Made by a program: the position numbers and the translations under genes
DNA from: Hellea balneolensis
Lineage (GTDB): Bacteria > Pseudomonadota > Alphaproteobacteria > Caulobacterales > Maricaulaceae
Length of the DNA stretch: 8,268 nucleotides
NCBI GenBank assembly: GCA_003233025.1
Contig: QIKS01000078.1
Location: 1 to 8,268 of the forward strand
Reading direction: 5' to 3'
Shown here: one piece after another, positions 5,537 to 8,268 of the stretch
Position numbering within the stretch: the stretch's first letter is position 1
How the letters are laid out: each line of letters starts with the position of its first letter
The notes under the pieces: generated by a model
The model's database searches: none
What the model was told of the DNA's origin: nothing
Seen by the model: only the letters and a program-made list of their open reading frames with translations

Positions 5537-6713
5537 GGTCAAGGTACAAAATCGCCGCAAGCCTGTTGTGGTCGCCGTGCTGGCGCTTCTGGCTATGCTC
5601 GTCTTTATTTTCGCGCGGCCCGGCGGGGTTGGCGGCACAGGGATTGACGGCGGCGGGGTTGGCGGCACAGGCATTGGCACAAATATGGGCACAGGTTTCA
5701 TCGGTACGATTGACGGATTTGGCAGCATCATCGTCAACGGGCAACATATCGGCTACGGGGAAGATTTACCGGTTCGTTTTAATACCCATACGGGCACGAC
5801 GGCAGATTTAAAGCTCGGCCAGATTGTGCAAGTGCTGGCCACGGCGGATACAAGCGGCGCGCTACAAGCCGTCAATATCCGCGTCTATCATGCCGTCATT
5901 GGCCCGCTTGAGGCTGTGGACGGCAATATAGCCACCATCTCATCTCAAACCGTGCGCTTACCGGACGGTTTTGATACTGCCAAGCTCGGCGATACCCTGG
6001 CCGTTAGCGGTTTTTGGCAACCGGACGCTCTTATTTTGGCAACGCGCATTGATCCCGCCTCCGCCGCCATGACCAGTACCGCCGCTCTGCCAAACCGTCC
6101 TTTTGACGGCCAAACCACCATTTTATCCCTAAGCGGTTTTGTGCAAAGAGACGGGTCAGAGACAAAGCTTTACGGCTATCCCCTCACCAATGTGCCCCAT
6201 ACCTTATCGCCCAAACGGCTTGTCACAATCACCGCTCGCCCCGATAAAACGGCCTTACAGATACAAACCCTCGTCCAAGAGCCAGCGCCGCAAGAACCTA
6301 CGCCCCCCGCGCCGCTCCAGCAACCTCGCCCAATTAAACAAGACATAGAGGAGAAACCAACCCTGACCGTCCCCACACAAATACCGGTGCCTGCACCCAT
6401 ACCAGAGCCGCCAACGCTGCCAGAACCCCAGCCAACGCAACCGCCCGAAGGGCAACAAACACCCCCTGCGCCGCCAACAGCGACCCCAGAGCGCCTGTCA
6501 ACACCGGACGCGCCTGAAAGAGCAGCGCCACAAGACCGCACCGAAGAACCGACAGATGCTCCGCCCTCCGCAATAGAACGCGCCCCAACAGAAGCGCAGC
6601 AACCAGAAAGGGTAGAGAGAGTTGAACGCCCTGAAAGGGTAGAGCGTCCAGAACGGGTTGAGCGCCCCGCAAGACCCGAACGTCCAGAACGCCCTGAAAG
6701 ACCGAGACGTTAA
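5529..6713 (+). CDS. DUF5666 domain protein with membrane anchor, Pro-rich linker and Glu-Arg-Pro tail
   Basis: A 394-residue exported protein. The start at 5529 overlaps the DUF6502 stop by eight bases and has GGAAG nine bases upstream; an ATG at 5520 lies too close to it. Residues 1-12 are basic and 13-29 hydrophobic (VVVAVLALLAMLVFIFA), acting as an uncleaved anchor or signal. Next come two GGVGGTGI motifs (32-49), then about three DUF5666-like beta modules: 57-119 (with GTIDGFGSIIVNG), 120-175 and about 197-250. Residues 251-358 are Pro/Gln/Glu/Thr-rich and disordered. Residues 359-394 are nearly pure Glu-Arg-Pro/Val repeats (VERPERVERP, PERPERPERPRR). DUF5666 has no established biochemical role; the modules look OB-like or ligand-binding. 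The long Pro-rich linker could span the periplasm from an inner-membrane anchor, as in TonB-like proteins. This is inference from composition only. Confidence 0.8.
   Translation: MTRVKVQNRRKPVVVAVLALLAMLVFIFARPGGVGGTGIDGGGVGGTGIGTNMGTGFIGTIDGFGSIIVNGQHIGYGEDLPVRFNTHTGTTADLKLGQIVQVLATADTSGALQAVNIRVYHAVIGPLEAVDGNIATISSQTVRLPDGFDTAKLGDTLAVSGFWQPDALILATRIDPASAAMTSTAALPNRPFDGQTTILSLSGFVQRDGSETKLYGYPLTNVPHTLSPKRLVTITARPDKTALQIQTLVQEPAPQEPTPPAPLQQPRPIKQDIEEKPTLTVPTQIPVPAPIPEPPTLPEPQPTQPPEGQQTPPAPPTATPERLSTPDAPERAAPQDRTEEPTDAPPSAIERAPTEAQQPERVERVERPERVERPERVERPARPERPERPERPRR
5621..5676 (+). repeat. 30-bp tandem duplication encoding GGVGGTGI twice
   Basis: The 21 bases at 5621-5641 recur without change at 5651-5671, and the match continues for five more bases with one difference. 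The period is exactly 30 bases, or ten codons, keeping the frame. The near-identity at DNA level suggests a recent or gene-converted duplication just after the membrane anchor. Confidence 0.85.
6603..6710 (+). repeat. Degenerate Glu-Arg-Pro coding repeat at the end of the DUF5666 gene
   Basis: About 36 codons read as repeated PER/VERP units. The codons vary (for example CCTGAAAGG, CCAGAACGG and CCCGAACGT for Pro-Glu-Arg), so the amino-acid pattern is kept while the DNA has diverged. This points to selection on the protein composition. Confidence 0.75.
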
Positions 6714-6798
6714 CCGGCGAAACGGACAAGCCTTCATTTGGTGTTTTTAATCATGCAGCCCTACCCGTATGCAAAAAATTGCTGTACTGAGGTATATA

Positions 6799-7653
6799 AT
6801 GGAGAGCGGTATGGCTAAAGATATAAAGGGTGCAAAAGAAAACATGGCAAGCGCCGTGGGGATTAGCGGCGGGTTTGACATCCCTGACCCAACGACAATT
6901 GAGCGGCTTGAGGGCAAGGTATCGCCGGCCGAATGGAAATTGCGGGTTGAGCTGGCGGCGACTTACCGACTGTGCGCCCTTTATGGCTGGACGGATTTGG
7001 TGTTCACTCATATTTCGGCTCGCTTGCCAGACGAAAACGGCGAGGAGCGGTTTTTGATCAATCCTTACGGGGTTTTATTTGATGAAATGACGGCGTCTTG
7101 TTTGGTGAAAGTCGGGCTTGACGGCGGTATAAAACAAGACACACCCTATTTCATCAACACCATCCATTCCGCCGTCCACATTGCCCGGGAGGATGCGGGG
7201 TGTGTTTTGCATGTCCATACACCTTACGGCGTCGCGGTCTCGGTGCAAAAGCAGGGCTTGCGCAAATATACGCAATTTTCCATGATCGTTCACGATGATC
7301 TTGCCTATCACGATTATGAAGGCATCGCCCTTGACCATGATGAGCGGGAGCGGATTGTCAAAAATCTGGGCAGCAAGAACCTGCTCATGCTGCGCAATCA
7401 CGGCACGCTGACATTGGGGGCCAATTGCGCCACTGCGTTCATGCGCATGTATTTTCTCGAACAAGCCTGCAAAACACAAATTCTGGCCCAAAGCATTGGC
7501 GACCCCAAACACCTCCACGAAGAAACCGACACAATGGCGGCCCGTGTGCAAAGCCAAAGCGCGGCCGCCTTCACACCCGGCATTGGTGACAACCTCGTCT
7601 GGCCCGGCTTGATGCGCAAATTGGCAAAAGCCAATCCGGGGCATGAGTATTAA
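6799..7653 (+). CDS. Class II aldolase/adducin family protein
   Basis: A 284-residue cytoplasmic protein of the class II aldolase/adducin fold (Pfam Aldolase_II), a family of zinc-dependent aldolases, epimerases and related proteins acting on sugar or hydroxy-acid substrates. Zinc ligands are visible as HVH (His138, His140) and His201 in RNHGTLTLG. The phosphate-loop region reads LVFTHISARLP (67-77) instead of the Gly-Asn-Ile-Ser of fuculose-phosphate aldolase. The position of the usual catalytic Glu falls in NTIHSAVH (120-127), without a Glu. These features mark the adducin-like subgroup, whose substrate is mostly unknown. Two starts compete: ATG 6799 (GAGG six bases upstream) and ATG 6811 (GGAG six bases upstream). 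An ATG at 6769 lacks a ribosome-binding site. It is separated from DUF5666 by 85 bases with no clear terminator, so read-through is possible. Confidence 0.85.
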   Translation: MESGMAKDIKGAKENMASAVGISGGFDIPDPTTIERLEGKVSPAEWKLRVELAATYRLCALYGWTDLVFTHISARLPDENGEERFLINPYGVLFDEMTASCLVKVGLDGGIKQDTPYFINTIHSAVHIAREDAGCVLHVHTPYGVAVSVQKQGLRKYTQFSMIVHDDLAYHDYEGIALDHDERERIVKNLGSKNLLMLRNHGTLTLGANCATAFMRMYFLEQACKTQILAQSIGDPKHLHEETDTMAARVQSQSAAAFTPGIGDNLVWPGLMRKLAKANPGHEY

Positions 7654-7820
7654 AGTATAACGGCATAGGGGGATAGGGGGATAGTTAGGCTTGAGCGGGA
7701 CGTAGACAAGACATTGCGTGTCCACAAGCTTGATGCTTTCGCTCCGTTGTCATCTCATTGTCACCCGCTTCCCCCCGCCATCACCCCGCTACCGGTTTAC
7801 TATTTAGCAAATTTCCAATA
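7654..7820. other. Intergenic region between the aldolase-like and SPFH genes
   Basis: Most of this stretch carries nothing I can name. It begins with a short tandem repeat, ATAGGGGG twice (7665-7680) followed by ATAG. The rest has a C-rich run near 7770-7790 and no convincing terminator hairpin or coding frame. Confidence 0.5.
7665..7684 (+). repeat. Short 8-bp tandem repeat ATAGGGGG
   Basis: Two and a half copies of ATAGGGGG lie just past the aldolase-like stop codon. With only two G5 runs it is not enough for an intramolecular G-quadruplex. It is a small slippage-prone repeat. Confidence 0.7.
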
Positions 7821-7849
7821 TTGACAATGTGATATCATTATGATATCAT
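7821..7849 (+). promoter_or_regulatory. Sigma-70 promoter of the SPFH gene
   Basis: TTGACA (7821-7826) is a perfect -35 element spaced 17 bases from TATCAT (7844-7849, five of six). Transcription would begin near 7856, giving a leader of about 23 bases with AAGGA eight bases before the ATG at 7879. Confidence 0.8.
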
Positions 7850-7851
7850 TA
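7830..7851 (+). promoter_or_regulatory. Tandem 11-bp operator over the SPFH promoter
   Basis: TGATATCATTA occurs twice in direct succession (7830-7840 and 7841-7851). Each copy contains the 8-bp palindrome TGATATCA. The copies are one helical turn apart and cover the spacer and the -10 hexamer, so a bound protein would block initiation. Tandem 8-bp palindromes at about one-turn spacing are how ribbon-helix-helix repressors such as MetJ bind. Confidence 0.7.
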
Positions 7852-7878
7852 GTGTTGATTTTAGAAAAGGACATCATT

Positions 7879-8268
7879 ATGAAAGAAAGAAATTATAATT
7901 CCCTGGCGGGCATTCCTATATTGTTGTTGGCGATTGTCTTGCCCTTTGCAGTCATTGGGGTTTGTGTATTGTTTTTGATACCAGGCGGGTTTAAGATATT
8001 GGGGGTTATCAGCCTCATAGCCTGCCTGCTTGCAATATGGCTTTTGCTTATGGGGCTTTACAAAGTGGAGCCCAACCAGTCGGCAGTTTTAAGTTTGTTT
8101 GGCAAATATATCGGCACGGTACAGATACAGGGTCTACGTTGGAACAATCCGTTCTTTTCCAAGAAGAAAATATCCCTGCGCGTGCGTAATTTTGAAAGCG
8201 GACAATTGAAGGTCAATGACCAGGGCGGCTCGCCCATTGAAATTGCCGCGATTGTCGTATGGGAAGTT
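7879..8268 (+). CDS. SPFH/band-7 domain protein, 5' part (runs off the window)
   Basis: The first 130 codons of a membrane-anchored SPFH (stomatin/prohibitin/flotillin, band 7) protein; the 3' end lies outside the window. Two hydrophobic helices (about 12-34 and 38-60) precede the SPFH start at VEPNQSAVLSLFGKYIGTVQ (63-82). Then come GLRWNNPFF (85-93), RVRNFESGQLKVND (101-114) and SPIEIAAIVVWEV (118-130), which match bacterial members closely. Such proteins oligomerise on the membrane and scaffold microdomains or regulate proteases; the specific partner here is unknown. AAGGA eight bases before the ATG supports the start. In the related loci I recall, a small Arc-type ribbon-helix-helix gene follows, which would fit the tandem operator. 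Confidence 0.85.
   Translation, partial: MKERNYNSLAGIPILLLAIVLPFAVIGVCVLFLIPGGFKILGVISLIACLLAIWLLLMGLYKVEPNQSAVLSLFGKYIGTVQIQGLRWNNPFFSKKKISLRVRNFESGQLKVNDQGGSPIEIAAIVVWEV

Noticed and set aside
6334..6737. Long minus-strand frames opposite the DUF5666 tail
   Set aside because: They are mirror images of the biased Pro/Glu/Arg codons on the plus strand, giving repetitive Leu/Val/Phe protein with no independent support.
6795..6800. TATAAT as a promoter -10 for the aldolase-like gene
   Set aside because: No -35 element is found at 15-19 bases upstream. The sequence overlaps one candidate start codon and is more simply part of the translation start region.
7665..7684. G-quadruplex
   Set aside because: Only two runs of five G are present, so an intramolecular quadruplex lacks the needed four tracts.
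7075..7725. Minus-strand frame of 216 codons opposite the aldolase-like gene
   Set aside because: The plus-strand frame encodes an unmistakable conserved family with zinc ligands, and the antisense frame has no recognisable motif.

Overview
The window reads as chromosomal DNA of an alphaproteobacterium, with G+C near one half by eye. The lineage call rests on the families present: a DUF6481 protein, a CC0125/CC1285-type lipoprotein (named after Caulobacter genes), a DUF547 protein with a Gly-rich tail, a band-7/SPFH protein of the proteobacterial type, and probable leaderless initiation at one gene. I cannot place it to order. No transposase, integrase, tRNA, rRNA or CRISPR array is visible.

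The window splits at about 2815-3021. Everything to the left is on the minus strand: a short overlapping reading frame at the edge (1-74), a secreted DUF547 protein (58-972), a small charged DUF6481 protein (1177-1494), a lipoprotein (1640-2287, with its own promoter and a strong terminator) and a four-helix membrane protein of unknown function (2389-2814). Everything to the right is on the plus strand: a secreted two-repeat protein with an Arg/Pro tail (3022-3627), an outer-membrane beta-barrel (3694-4464), a DUF6502 protein (4709-5536), an anchored DUF5666 protein with a Pro-rich linker and an Glu-Arg-Pro tail (5529-6713), a class II aldolase/adducin-like protein (6799-7653) and the start of an SPFH protein (7879 to the edge).

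The most interesting part is 2956-6713. Two transcription units start there, each with a recognisable promoter. Each promoter carries the same inverted repeat, TGGGA-N5-TCCCA: a perfect 17-base palindrome filling the -35/-10 spacer at 2961-2977, and a diverged copy over the -35 element at 4666-4682. This suggests that the repeat protein, the beta-barrel, DUF6502 and DUF5666 form one regulon. DUF6502 contains a helix-turn-helix-like segment and is a candidate regulator. The two exported end members both finish in unusual Arg-Pro-rich tails. I infer an undescribed cell-envelope system: a beta-barrel, two exported proteins with basic or zwitterionic tails, and a cytoplasmic DUF6502 partner. The 3' region between the two units (4516-4650) is densely structured and ends in a strong terminator.

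A second regulatory signal lies before the SPFH gene: a consensus sigma-70 promoter overlapped by two perfect 11-bp tandem copies of TGATATCATTA, the one-turn arrangement expected for a ribbon-helix-helix repressor.
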